Origin: Microcoleus sp. FACHB-831
GTDB lineage: Bacteria > Cyanobacteriota > Cyanobacteriia > Cyanobacteriales > FACHB-T130
Assembly: GCF_014695585.1 (NCBI RefSeq)
Contig: NZ_JACJON010000018.1
Location: forward strand, 1 to 64,000
Length of the DNA: 64,000 nt
Direction of reading: 5' to 3'
Of this stretch, positions 7,941 to 17,416 are shown piece after piece. The translations under genes were made by a program, and so were the position numbers. The notes under the pieces are model-generated. The model saw only the letters and a list, made by a program, of their open reading frames with translations, was not told where the DNA came from and ran no database searches. The stretch's first letter is position 1. Each line of letters begins with the position of its first letter.

Positions 7941-10624
7941 TGGGAAAAATTAGTTCGCTAGTAAAAAATATTCATTACAGCATCTGGATAGGCTTGCTAA
8001 CCTTGTTGTTCGTTACAACTGTTTATCCTGCTGTAGCTCAAACTAAGTTTAAATTTTATTATTCAGATGTTGGCGTCGTATATCTTGCACAAAATTTGAA
8101 TGGTTCTAAAACTACTCCTTCAGAACCTAAAATTACAAATGATGCCTTAATTCTGCTAGAACAAGGTAGAAGACTTTATGATGGGGGACAATTTTCGAGT
8201 GCGATCGCACTATGGGAACAATCTCTTAAAAACTTCGAGGCGCAGGGAGATCGCCTGCAAGTTGCCCTCACTTTAAGCTATCTCTCGAACGCTTATCAAG
8301 AATTAGGAAAATGGGAGGAAGCTAAAAGCGCGATCGCCCAAAGTCTGAATTTATTGCAAACTCAACGCGATGCAGCCACTCTCGCCCAAGTTTTGAACGC
8401 TCAAGGCAGTCTCTTGCTAGCGATGGGGCAAACCGAAGCAGCTTTAGATACTTGGAAACAAGCGGAAAAAGCTTATGCTTCGTCTAGCGATGAAATTGGT
8501 AAATTGGGCAGTCTAATTAACCAAGCTCAAGCTTTGCAAACATTGGGGCTTTACCGACGAGCCAAAATATCATTAGAACAATTGAATGCTCAATTACAAA
8601 CTTTTCCGGATACCAACTTAAAAGTATCAGGATTGCGAAGTCTGGGAGTCGTTTTGCAAGTAGTGGGAGATTTAACTCAGTCTCAGCAAGTTTTAGAACA
8701 AAGTTTGGCAATTGCTCAAAAACTAAACATTTATTCGGAAATAAATGCCAGTTTATTTAGTTTGGCTAATACTCTTAGAACTTTACATAATCCAGAAGAA
8801 GCACTGAAAAATTACCAAAAATTAGCCGATAACGCAATCAATCCTACTACTAAACTACAAGCTCATATAAACCAGTTCAGCCTTTTAGTAGAAACGAAAC
8901 AAAAAGAGGCAGCAGAATTATTGTTGCCTCAAATTCACTCTGAATTAGAGAATATATCCCCCAGTCGCTTGGCTGTTTACAGCCGGGTCAATCTGGCTAT
9001 AAATATCCTAAAATTAGGCTATCAGGGAGAGGTGACTACGGAGCGATTGCCCTTGGCGCTGCGCGGAGCGCAATCGCAAATTTCCCAGCCTCAAGATATT
9101 GCACGGATATTGGCAAAAGCTATTGAACAAGCAAGAATACTTAAAGATGCGCGTGCTGAATCTTACGCGCTGGGTGAACTAGGATATTTATATGAACAAA
9201 CGCAGCAGTGGGAAGCAGCAGAGGAGCTGACTAAACAAGCACTAGCGATCGCGCAATCCATCAACGCTAATGATATTTTCGCTCGTTGGGAAGGGCAATT
9301 AGGCGAAATCCTCAAACAGAAAGGCGATATCCCAAATGCGATCGCGGCTTATACCCAAGCAGTTAATAGCTTACAATCCCTCCGCAGTGACTTAGTAGCA
9401 ATTAATCGCGACGTACAATTTTCCTTCCGAGAAAATATCGAACCTGTCTACCGTCAGTTAGTTGGATTACTATTAGAATCTAATCCCAGCCAAAATAATC
9501 TCAAACAAGCTCGTGAAGTCATTGAAGCTCTGCAATTAGCAGAATTAGATAACTTCTTTAGAGAATCTTGTTTAGATGTTAAACAGAAGCAAATTGACCA
9601 ACTCGATCCTGAAGCAGCGGTAATCTACCCAATTATTTTGGCAGACCGTTTAGAGGTAATACTATCCTTGCCAGGACAGCATCTACAGCATTACGCTACT
9701 AAATTGCGGGAGAGCGACACAGAAAAAACACTTGAGCAGTTGTTGGAATCTCTTAACCCATTTTTCTCAAGCCAGGAACGTTTGCGCCTTTCTGAACAAG
9801 TTTATAGCTGGCTGATTCAACCTGCTGAAACACAATTAAGTAAAAGTCAAATTAAAACTTTAGTATTTGTGCTAGATGGTTTATTACGAAATCTACCAAT
9901 GTCAGCCCTTTATGATGGCAAACAGTATCTTATTGAGAAATATAATATTGCAGTAGCTCCGGGTTTACAGCTAATTGCACCGCGAGGGGGAAGCGTGCCC
10001 TTAAACGTCTCACTTACCCAAAGGCGAACGAAAATTTTAGCAGGCGGAATTACCGAGGCCCGTCAAGGCTTTTCAGCGCTACCAGGAGTAGGATTTGAAG
10101 TTAGCCAAATTGCATCCGAAGTTCCTTCTAAGGTATTTATAAATCAAAATTTTACCGAAACAAACTTACAGAAACAGTTGAACGCCACTTCCTTTCCCAT
10201 CGTTCATTTAGCTACCCACGGTCAATTTAGTTCTAGAGCTGACTCTACCTTTATCCTAATGTGGGACGGCAAAATTAATGTCAAGGAATTTGAAAATTTA
10301 TTACGCTCTAGAGAGCAGGCTAGCTTTAATCCGATTGAACTATTGGTTTTGAGTGCTTGCCAAACTGCAACTGGCGATAAGCGAGCAACTTTGGGATTGG
10401 CAGGAGTAGCTGTGCGGTCTGGCGCACGCAGTACTTTAGCAACTCTCTGGTCAGTGCAAGATGAATCCACTGCCAAACTCATGGGTCAATTTTACCAGCA
10501 GCTATTACAAGGGCAGAGTAAAGCAAAAGCTCTTCGTCAGGCTCAGCTAACTCTGCTCAAGCAACCTAAATATTCTCATCCCTTTTATTGGGCACCTTTC
10601 ATTTTATTGGGAAGTTGGCTCTAA
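7940..10624 (+). CDS. Secreted TPR-CHAT protein (caspase-like peptidase domain)
   Basis: This 894-aa protein has a signal-like N-terminus (hydrophobic stretch ending PAVAQT, about residue 34). A long TPR solenoid runs from about 65 to 510 (for example LEQGRRLYDGGQFSSAIALW), and a CHAT domain ends the protein (about 630-894). The CHAT dyad is intact: H760 in LATHGQF and C807 in LSACQTA. CHAT proteins are caspase-superfamily cysteine peptidases often coupled to sensing or cell-death decisions. Coupling to the upstream exoprotein (ATG overlapping TAA) suggests joint function at the envelope, but the target is unknown. Bases 9043-9077 are a palindromic small repeat translated in frame (LPLALRGAQS). 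Confidence 0.9.
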   Translation: MGKISSLVKNIHYSIWIGLLTLLFVTTVYPAVAQTKFKFYYSDVGVVYLAQNLNGSKTTPSEPKITNDALILLEQGRRLYDGGQFSSAIALWEQSLKNFEAQGDRLQVALTLSYLSNAYQELGKWEEAKSAIAQSLNLLQTQRDAATLAQVLNAQGSLLLAMGQTEAALDTWKQAEKAYASSSDEIGKLGSLINQAQALQTLGLYRRAKISLEQLNAQLQTFPDTNLKVSGLRSLGVVLQVVGDLTQSQQVLEQSLAIAQKLNIYSEINASLFSLANTLRTLHNPEEALKNYQKLADNAINPTTKLQAHINQFSLLVETKQKEAAELLLPQIHSELENISPSRLAVYSRVNLAINILKLGYQGEVTTERLPLALRGAQSQISQPQDIARILAKAIEQARILKDARAESYALGELGYLYEQTQQWEAAEELTKQALAIAQSINANDIFARWEGQLGEILKQKGDIPNAIAAYTQAVNSLQSLRSDLVAINRDVQFSFRENIEPVYRQLVGLLLESNPSQNNLKQAREVIEALQLAELDNFFRESCLDVKQKQIDQLDPEAAVIYPIILADRLEVILSLPGQHLQHYATKLRESDTEKTLEQLLESLNPFFSSQERLRLSEQVYSWLIQPAETQLSKSQIKTLVFVLDGLLRNLPMSALYDGKQYLIEKYNIAVAPGLQLIAPRGGSVPLNVSLTQRRTKILAGGITEARQGFSALPGVGFEVSQIASEVPSKVFINQNFTETNLQKQLNATSFPIVHLATHGQFSSRADSTFILMWDGKINVKEFENLLRSREQASFNPIELLVLSACQTATGDKRATLGLAGVAVRSGARSTLATLWSVQDESTAKLMGQFYQQLLQGQSKAKALRQAQLTLLKQPKYSHPFYWAPFILLGSWL
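9043..9077. repeat. Small dispersed palindromic repeat inside the CHAT gene
   Basis: This stretch starts GCGATTGC and ends GCAATCGC, with a GC-rich GCGCTGCGCGGAGCGC core. It stands out from the AT-rich surroundings and resembles the very small mobile repeats (SDRs) known from cyanobacteria. It is read in frame between TPR units, so the gene stays open. Confidence 0.55.
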
Positions 10625-10974
10625 ATAATAATTAAAAAAAGCTCTTTAGTTTTAACATTAAAGCTCAAAACTATAGTATAAATTTTGTAAATAATTTATT
10701 AATATTTATTTTTAAACTTAACCATAAAAATATTTAATGCAATATTTCTCCAAGACCTGAATAGTTGCCTATAGGTTATACATATAAAACTAAATTTTTG
10801 CTTAAAAAAAGAACTTATGTAGGATATTGAATATCTAACATATATTTAAATAATCTTTTTCAAAGAGCTTTTACTATAATAAATTCCGTATAATTACTGA
10901 AGCCAAAAACGCAACCATCGCTATAATTACATTAAACACTCCGTAGAAATACTCCTAAAAATTGCTAGAAAGAA
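10625..10974. other. AT-rich spacer between CHAT and DUF928 genes, 350 bp
   Basis: This spacer is extremely AT-rich and has no coding potential. An imperfect hairpin just after the CHAT stop (AGCTCTTTAG...CATTAAAGCT, about 10640-10667) may act as a weak terminator. The DUF928 gene therefore probably has its own promoter here. Confidence 0.4.
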
Positions 10975-11748
10975 ATGACACAACAGAAAATTTTTAGCCA
11001 TTTAAGGCTATTTGCATTATCTCTAGCGCTCGGAATCATTATTGTTCCTGGTTTCTTATTAAAGATACGCGCCCAAGCGGAAGCGGCTAACCCATCTCAA
11101 AGTATAGTTCATACTTCGATAGCTCGCGTAACCTTCGAGCCGCCAGGAGAAGGAAAACCAGATGACACGGCAGGAGGTGCATCTCGTGGTGATGGATGTC
11201 CTCAAGAGCAATTGGCTGTAGGTCAATGCATTACTGCCTTGACACCTGCAATTAAAAACACCTTAACAGTGCTAGAGCATCCGACATTCTTTGTTTATTT
11301 ACCTCAAACTTCTGCCAAAGAAATATTTTTTGGATTAGTAGATGAAAACAACAATTCTCATTACCAAATAAAAGTTCCCATCTCTAGCAAATCTGGCATC
11401 CTCAGCTTCAAGCTCCCAGATAATGCGCCACCTCTAGAAATTGGCAAGAATTATCGGTGGACTTTTATCATTGTTGGCGAACAAGGACTCAGACCTGATA
11501 GCTCTGGTGTACGAGGAGAAATTCGGCGAATTACACCTAGCGCCGAGCTAATGAGCCAGTTACAGAATCAACCTCTACTGGAGCGTGCAGCTTTGTATGG
11601 CAAAAATGGTATTTGGTACGATATGCTCGCTAGTTTAGCTGAAGCTAGACGTGAAGAGCCGGGTAATGCAACCTTGGCCTCAACGTGGCAAGAATTGTTA
11701 AAATCGGCTGGGCTAGAGGCGATCGCCACAAAACCGTTTTTAAACTAG
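10975..11748 (+). CDS. DUF928 domain protein
   Basis: This 257-aa protein has a hydrophobic N-terminal segment (about 13-33) that looks like a signal peptide or anchor. It then carries the DUF928 signature: FEPPGEGKPDDTAGG, a Cys pair in GDGCPQEQLAVGQC, ALTP, and PTFFVYLP. The domain looks beta-rich and lies outside the cytoplasmic membrane. The C-terminal helix pair (WYDMLASLAEARR, LASTWQELLKSAGLEAIA) is typical of the family. Function is unknown. In cyanobacteria, to my knowledge, these genes often neighbour CHAT and CHASE2 genes, as here, so a role in envelope sensing with the downstream CHASE2 kinase is inferred. A remnant of a second copy lies at 19246-19347. Confidence 0.85.
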   Translation: MTQQKIFSHLRLFALSLALGIIIVPGFLLKIRAQAEAANPSQSIVHTSIARVTFEPPGEGKPDDTAGGASRGDGCPQEQLAVGQCITALTPAIKNTLTVLEHPTFFVYLPQTSAKEIFFGLVDENNNSHYQIKVPISSKSGILSFKLPDNAPPLEIGKNYRWTFIIVGEQGLRPDSSGVRGEIRRITPSAELMSQLQNQPLLERAALYGKNGIWYDMLASLAEARREEPGNATLASTWQELLKSAGLEAIATKPFLN

Positions 11749-11861
11749 GGCAACAGGTAAAGGGGAAAAAGGAAAGTAATTAACCCGCCTTAAGTGAATA
11801 TAGTTATGAAATTAGGGAGGTGAGTTGAGCGGAGACTTTGGCTTGAGAGATTGATGGAGAT

Positions 11862-12079
11862 GTGCAACAGTATAAAGACTTAAAAATATTACGGAAGGAT
11901 TTGAAAGCTCCTTTCGCAGAGAATACCTAAACTTTCTGAATATTGCTAAGGGTTCTGCCGGAGAAGTTCGCAGTATTTTAAGATGGTATTGTTGTGTTGG
12001 CTATCTAGAGCAACATAACAATACATAATCTTATAACTACGCTATGGACTTGAGTCGGATGCTGTTTAATGAAATTTAA
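11862..12079 (+). pseudogene. Remnant of four-helix-bundle (S23 / intervening-sequence) protein
   Basis: The reading frame from 11862 begins QQYKDLKIL, the usual start of the family. It then jumps by a frameshift to 11897, which reads GFESSFRREYLNFLNIAKGS, then AGEVRS and VGYLEQHNNT. After an in-frame TAA (12026) it continues NYAMDLSRMLFNEI to TAA at 12079. The segment between the N-terminal piece and GFESS is missing. These small proteins are widespread in cyanobacteria and related to proteins encoded in 23S rRNA intervening sequences; their function is unclear. This copy is dead (frameshift, deletion, internal stop). It fills most of the 442-bp gap upstream of the CHASE2 kinase. Confidence 0.8.
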
Positions 12080-12190
12080 GCATCAACCCATCCCCAAAAT
12101 CATAAACGCTTTACCCATTAGCGTTATGTAAAATAAATTCCGCGTTACCCTTTACCCTAATCTTAGTGCCATGTTTGGTGCGAAGAGTTA

Positions 12191-15100
12191 ATGGTGCAAA
12201 AATTTAAAAAGCAAATTTTTCGATGGCGTGGCCTACTGATTACACCTCCTACCGTAGCCTTCACAGCCATTGCTATAGGTTCTTTAGGCTTCTTCCAAAT
12301 ATTAGATTGGGCTATATTGGATCAATTTTTTCGCTGGCGACCTCGCGAACCAATAGATCCACGTATTATACTTATTACTGTTAATGAATCAGATGTCAAA
12401 AAATTAGGGCAATGGCCTATTTCGGACGCTCTCTTAGCTAAAGCGATCGCAACCGTCCAAGCCCAACAACCTAGAGCGATTGGGTTGGATATTTTCCGAG
12501 ATTTACCAGTCCCCCCCGGCCATCCAGCGCTCGTTAAAGTCTTTGAATCTACGCCTAATCTAATTGGTGTCGAAAAACTGGCGGGAAATACAGTTGCGCC
12601 GCCACCAACATTGAATCGTGTGAACCAAATAGCGTTAGCAGATCTGGTGTTAGATGCAGATGGCAAAGTGCGTCGAGGTTTGCTATCTGTAAAAACATCA
12701 GACGGTAAAACTCATTTGAGCTTAGGAGCAAAGCTGGCTTTAATGTATCTGGAGAAAGAAGGAATTACCCTCCAGAGCGTTGATGCGAAGAAAAATCAGT
12801 TGCGATTAGGTAAAGCTGTATTTGCCCCATTTACAGGAAATAAAGGCCCTTACGTTCGTGCCAATTCCGGTGGATATCAGATTTTGTTGAACTACCGGGG
12901 AACGCTAGAAAATTTCTACAGCGTATCGCTGACAGATGTTCTGGAGAACCGCATCCCGCCCAATCTTCTACGCGAGCGTATTGTATTGATTGGTACGATC
13001 GGCGCTAGCTTCAATGACCAAACTTTGACGCCTTACAGTAGCAGTCTATATTCAACTCCCAAACGCTCCCCTGGCGTAGTCATACATGCCAACTTAACCA
13101 GTCAAATTTTGAGCGCTGCTTTAGAAGGTCGTCCTTTAATCCATGTTTTGCCTGAAGCAGTTGAGGCTTTGTGGATTTTGCTTTGGTCTTTTATTGGCGG
13201 TGGGGTGAGTTGGACTTTACTTGGCATCAAACCCTTCAGAAGAAATGCTTGGTGTAGGTGGCTCGTCTATGGAGTTAGCATTTGCCTAAGTGGAGGAATT
13301 CTGACCGGAGGCAGTTACCTAGCGTTTTTAGCAAGTTGGTGGCTGCCAGTAGTTTCCCCGCTAGTAGCAATGACTGGCTCCACCGTGTCACTCATCGGTT
13401 ATCGCAGTCTGAAATTACAGCACTTAGCGAACTTGAAGCGCAAACAAGCAGAAGCCGCACTGCGGGAAAGTGAAGCTAAATTTCGCCACCTTGCGGAAAA
13501 TGTACCTGGTGTAATTTACCGATATATTCGCTATCAAGACGGCACCCATGAGTTTACATACATGAGTTCCGGCATTCGCGAAATCTATGGATACGAACCA
13601 GAAGCGATCGTACACAATTCTAATATTGCCTGGGATGCCGTGCATCCGGATGACCTACCTTCCTTAGATGAAAGCATCCTAATTTCTGCTAGAGACTTGC
13701 AGCCTTGGCACTGGGAAGGTCGAATTAGCTTGCCTTCGGGTCGCTGGAAATGGATGCAGGGCAACTCCCGCCCAGAAAAACAACCCAATGGGGATATTAT
13801 CTGGGACGGCTTGCTCGTCGATATCACCGAGCGCAAGCAAGCAGAACAGCTGCTAGCCGACTACAACCGCACTCTAGAAAGCCAGGTACAAGAGCGCACC
13901 GCTAAACTAGCCCGAAGCAATGCTCGCTTAAAACGAGAGGTTGGCAGACGCCGGGAGACAGAAGCTCAATTACGGCAAAGTCAGGCATTATTTAAAAATG
14001 CATTTGAAACAGCAGCAATTGGCATGGCTCTAGTTGCTCCGGAGGGACAATTAGTAGCAGCTAATCGTTCATTTTGTCAAATGTTAGGTTATTCAGAAAC
14101 GGAATTGCTATCCCTCACATTTCAGGGAATTACTTACCCGGACGATCTCGAATCTGACCTTGATTATGTGCAGCAATTACTAGCAGGAAAAATTTCTACT
14201 TACGACCTAGAGAAGCGTTACTTACATAAAGATGGGCATATTATTTGGAGTAGCCTGAGTACATCTTTAGTGCGAGATTCCCAGGAGAATCCGCTCTATT
14301 TTATTGGGCAGATTCAAAATATTACCGCTCGCAAAATTGCAGAATCGGCACTCAAAGAAAGCGAAGAAAAATTCCGTGCTATCTTTAACCAAACATTTCA
14401 ATTCGTTGAATTGCTCCAGCGCGATGGGATTCTCTTGGAAGCCAACGAGACTGCCCTTGAATTCGCCGGTATGACTCGCGAACAGGCGATTGGAAAGCCA
14501 TTTTGGGAAGCGCGATGCTGGACGATTTCAAAAGCAACTCAGGAGCAATTAGAAGCCGGAGTCGATCTTGCTGCCAAAGGAAAATTTATCCGCTATGAAG
14601 TGGATGTTTTGGGGAAAGGAGATCGCGTCGCCACTATTGACTTTTCCCTGCGTCCGATGCGAGATGAATGTGGGCAGGTGAAGTTACTGATCGCTGAAGG
14701 ACGAGACATCACCGAACGCAAAGCACTAGAACTAGAACTTGCTCAAAAGCAAGAACTTTTAGATGCCTTCATCACAAGTGCCCCGGTGGGTATGTGCGTT
14801 CTTGACAGTCAACTGCGCTTCACCCTGATCAACGAAAGCCTTGCAGAAATCAATGGTATTTCCGCAGCAGAACATATAGGTAAAACACCGTGGGAAATCG
14901 TACCTGACTTAGCACTTAAGCAGGAGAAGATCTTCCAACGAGTTTTGGCGACTGGAGAAGCCGTCCTGTACGTTGAAATTAATGGAGAAACGCCAAAATT
15001 ACCAGGTGTCAATCGAACCTGGTTAGCTTCTTACTTTCCCATTCAGGCGCAAAGCAATCAGCCCATTGGGATTGGGATGGTACTGGTAGAAATTAGCGAT

Positions 15101-17416
15101 CGCAAACTTGCAGAAGAAAACCTGAAGCAAGCCGAGTATAAGTACCGTACATTAGTCGAACAAATTCCCGGAGTAGTTTACATATCGCCTACTGGAGCAA
15201 CTACCGAGCAAGCTTATATTAGCCCCCAACTGCAACAACTATTAGAGATTCCTCTAGAAGAATGGTCTCCTGGCTTCTTTAATAGTTGGGTTGATTACGT
15301 TCATCCAGAAGATCGCGATCGCGTTTTGCAAGCCGTAAACACCACGATCTCTACAGGAGAACCGTTAATCGCAGAATATCGGATGATTACCCGCAATGGC
15401 AAAACCATCTGGATAAGAGATCGAGCCAAGTTAGTAGTTTCCAGCGATGGACAGGCGCAAGTGCTTCAAGGTTTAGCCTTCGACATCAGCGATCGCAAGC
15501 AAATTGAGCAAGCGCTGCAAGAAAGCAACGAACGTTTTCACTTAGCAGCATCGGCAGTTAAAGGATTTATCTACGACTGGGATCTCAAACAAAATATCGT
15601 TCTAAGGACGCAGGGACTGTTTGAACTGGTTGGATACCGCCCCGAAGAAGCCGAAGCTAAAGTTGATTGGTGGAACAAACACGTCCACCCAGAAGATTTA
15701 CCGAAAGTTTCCCAACAGCTATCCGAAGCATTTACTACTCCAATTCAAAATTATTACGTGCTTGAGTACCGACTTCGCCACCGAGACGGTCACTATGTTT
15801 ACCTGTCAGATTATGGGACGATAGCACGAGATGCAGACGGACAAGCAATTCGAGCCATAGGTCACGCGATAGATGTGAGCGATCGCAAACTTGCAGAAGC
15901 AGCCCTGCAACAGGCACTCCAAGCAGCCCAAGCCGCATCCATTGCAAAAAGCCGCTTCCTGTCTAACATGAGCCACGAACTGCGTACCCCCCTCAATGCC
16001 ATTCTAGGTTTTAGCCAAGTGATGGTTCGCAGCCATTCTCTTTCCGCTGACCACAAAGAACAGCTAAAAATCATCAATCGCAGTGGCGAACATTTGCTAA
16101 GTCTGATTAATGATGTTCTGTCAATGGCCAAAATAGAAGCGGGTCAAGCCACTCTCCATGAAAATCGTTTTGACTTGTATCAGCTACTCGACGACCTAGA
16201 AAAGATGCTGCGGTTCAAAGCTATCTCCCAAGGCTTACAGCTCATATTTGAACGCGGGGAAAACGTTCCCCAATACGTGCAAAATGACGAAAATAAATTG
16301 CGCCAAGTCTTAATAAATTTGTTAGGAAATGCTATCAAATTCACTCAAAAAGGTAGCGTTATTTTGCGAGTGAAACTTGCACGCGAAAAAGGTTACAAAG
16401 TAAACCAAAAAGATTATCAGTTCTTAATCGCCTTTGAAGTTGAAGACACTGGCCCTGGCATCGCACCTGATGAGATGGGCACCTTGTTTGACCCCTTCGT
16501 ACAAACTGAGACTGGCCGCAAATCAATGCAAGGAACGGGATTAGGTTTACCTATAAGCCGACAATTTGTGCGGTTGATGGGGGGAGATATTTTAGTCAGC
16601 AGCCAAGTGGGTAAAGGAACGATTTTTATATTTGACTTGCTGGTGAGTAAGGTTAGCACTGTTGATAAAAAGGCTTTATCTACCAACAAAAATATAATTG
16701 GACTAGATCCGAACCAACCTACTTATCGCATTTTAGTTGTTGAGGATGTACAAGAGAATCGCCAGCTAATGATGAAGCTGCTTGAACCGTTAGGATTCCA
16801 AGTGCGGGAGGCAGCTAACGGCATCGAAGCGATCGCTTTGTGGTCAAGCTGGAGACCAGATCTCATATGGATGGATATAAAGATGCCTGTCATGGACGGT
16901 TATGAAGCGACCAGGCAAATTAAAGCTAGGGAAAGGCAATTAGCGAGTGGGGACTTGGAAATAAATAGCCTTGAAAACTCTTCTACCCAAGGCGCGATCG
17001 CCAAGACTGTTATTATTGCCCTTACTGCCAGCGCTTTTGAAGAAGAAAGAGTCAATATATTGTCAGCAGGCTGCGACGACTTCATTTCTAAGCCTTTCCG
17101 CGAGTCAGTGCTATTTGACAAAATGGCTCAACACTTGGGGGTACGCTATCTCTTTGAAGAAGAAAATTACCCCCCTTTGTCTCAGCCAGCTACAATACCT
17201 AGACAACTGATACCCGAGGATATTAGCGTGATGCCAACGGAATGGATAGCGCAGCTACATCAAGCCGTCTTATGCGCCAACGACGAGGAAATCTTAAAGC
17301 TAATCGAACAAATTCCCTCCCCCGAAGCTTCTTTGGCTTACGCTCTTAAAGAATTAGTTAATAACTTTCGTCTAGATCTGCTCTTTGATTTAACTCAATC
17401 ATTTATAAATGAGTAG
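12191..17416 (+). CDS. CHASE2 multi-PAS hybrid histidine kinase
   Basis: This is a 1741-aa membrane sensor kinase. There is one N-terminal TM helix (about 17-37), an extracytoplasmic CHASE2 domain to about 320, and a cluster of TM helices (about 325-405). About six PAS domains follow (about 425-1235; for example GYEPEAI, GYSETELL, GYRPEEA). The HisKA box is MSHELRTPLN with H1262. The HATPase has N (LGNAIKF), G1 (DTGPGIA) and G2 (GTGLGLP) boxes. A C-terminal receiver has its phosphoacceptor Asp in WMDIKMP (about 1561), and a helical tail of about 70 aa ends the protein. It overlaps the diguanylate cyclase gene by 8 bp (ATGAGTAG), so the two are co-translated and the cyclase receiver is the obvious phosphotransfer partner. 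Confidence 0.92.
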   Translation: MVQKFKKQIFRWRGLLITPPTVAFTAIAIGSLGFFQILDWAILDQFFRWRPREPIDPRIILITVNESDVKKLGQWPISDALLAKAIATVQAQQPRAIGLDIFRDLPVPPGHPALVKVFESTPNLIGVEKLAGNTVAPPPTLNRVNQIALADLVLDADGKVRRGLLSVKTSDGKTHLSLGAKLALMYLEKEGITLQSVDAKKNQLRLGKAVFAPFTGNKGPYVRANSGGYQILLNYRGTLENFYSVSLTDVLENRIPPNLLRERIVLIGTIGASFNDQTLTPYSSSLYSTPKRSPGVVIHANLTSQILSAALEGRPLIHVLPEAVEALWILLWSFIGGGVSWTLLGIKPFRRNAWCRWLVYGVSICLSGGILTGGSYLAFLASWWLPVVSPLVAMTGSTVSLIGYRSLKLQHLANLKRKQAEAALRESEAKFRHLAENVPGVIYRYIRYQDGTHEFTYMSSGIREIYGYEPEAIVHNSNIAWDAVHPDDLPSLDESILISARDLQPWHWEGRISLPSGRWKWMQGNSRPEKQPNGDIIWDGLLVDITERKQAEQLLADYNRTLESQVQERTAKLARSNARLKREVGRRRETEAQLRQSQALFKNAFETAAIGMALVAPEGQLVAANRSFCQMLGYSETELLSLTFQGITYPDDLESDLDYVQQLLAGKISTYDLEKRYLHKDGHIIWSSLSTSLVRDSQENPLYFIGQIQNITARKIAESALKESEEKFRAIFNQTFQFVELLQRDGILLEANETALEFAGMTREQAIGKPFWEARCWTISKATQEQLEAGVDLAAKGKFIRYEVDVLGKGDRVATIDFSLRPMRDECGQVKLLIAEGRDITERKALELELAQKQELLDAFITSAPVGMCVLDSQLRFTLINESLAEINGISAAEHIGKTPWEIVPDLALKQEKIFQRVLATGEAVLYVEINGETPKLPGVNRTWLASYFPIQAQSNQPIGIGMVLVEISDRKLAEENLKQAEYKYRTLVEQIPGVVYISPTGATTEQAYISPQLQQLLEIPLEEWSPGFFNSWVDYVHPEDRDRVLQAVNTTISTGEPLIAEYRMITRNGKTIWIRDRAKLVVSSDGQAQVLQGLAFDISDRKQIEQALQESNERFHLAASAVKGFIYDWDLKQNIVLRTQGLFELVGYRPEEAEAKVDWWNKHVHPEDLPKVSQQLSEAFTTPIQNYYVLEYRLRHRDGHYVYLSDYGTIARDADGQAIRAIGHAIDVSDRKLAEAALQQALQAAQAASIAKSRFLSNMSHELRTPLNAILGFSQVMVRSHSLSADHKEQLKIINRSGEHLLSLINDVLSMAKIEAGQATLHENRFDLYQLLDDLEKMLRFKAISQGLQLIFERGENVPQYVQNDENKLRQVLINLLGNAIKFTQKGSVILRVKLAREKGYKVNQKDYQFLIAFEVEDTGPGIAPDEMGTLFDPFVQTETGRKSMQGTGLGLPISRQFVRLMGGDILVSSQVGKGTIFIFDLLVSKVSTVDKKALSTNKNIIGLDPNQPTYRILVVEDVQENRQLMMKLLEPLGFQVREAANGIEAIALWSSWRPDLIWMDIKMPVMDGYEATRQIKARERQLASGDLEINSLENSSTQGAIAKTVIIALTASAFEEERVNILSAGCDDFISKPFRESVLFDKMAQHLGVRYLFEEENYPPLSQPATIPRQLIPEDISVMPTEWIAQLHQAVLCANDEEILKLIEQIPSPEASLAYALKELVNNFRLDLLFDLTQSFINE

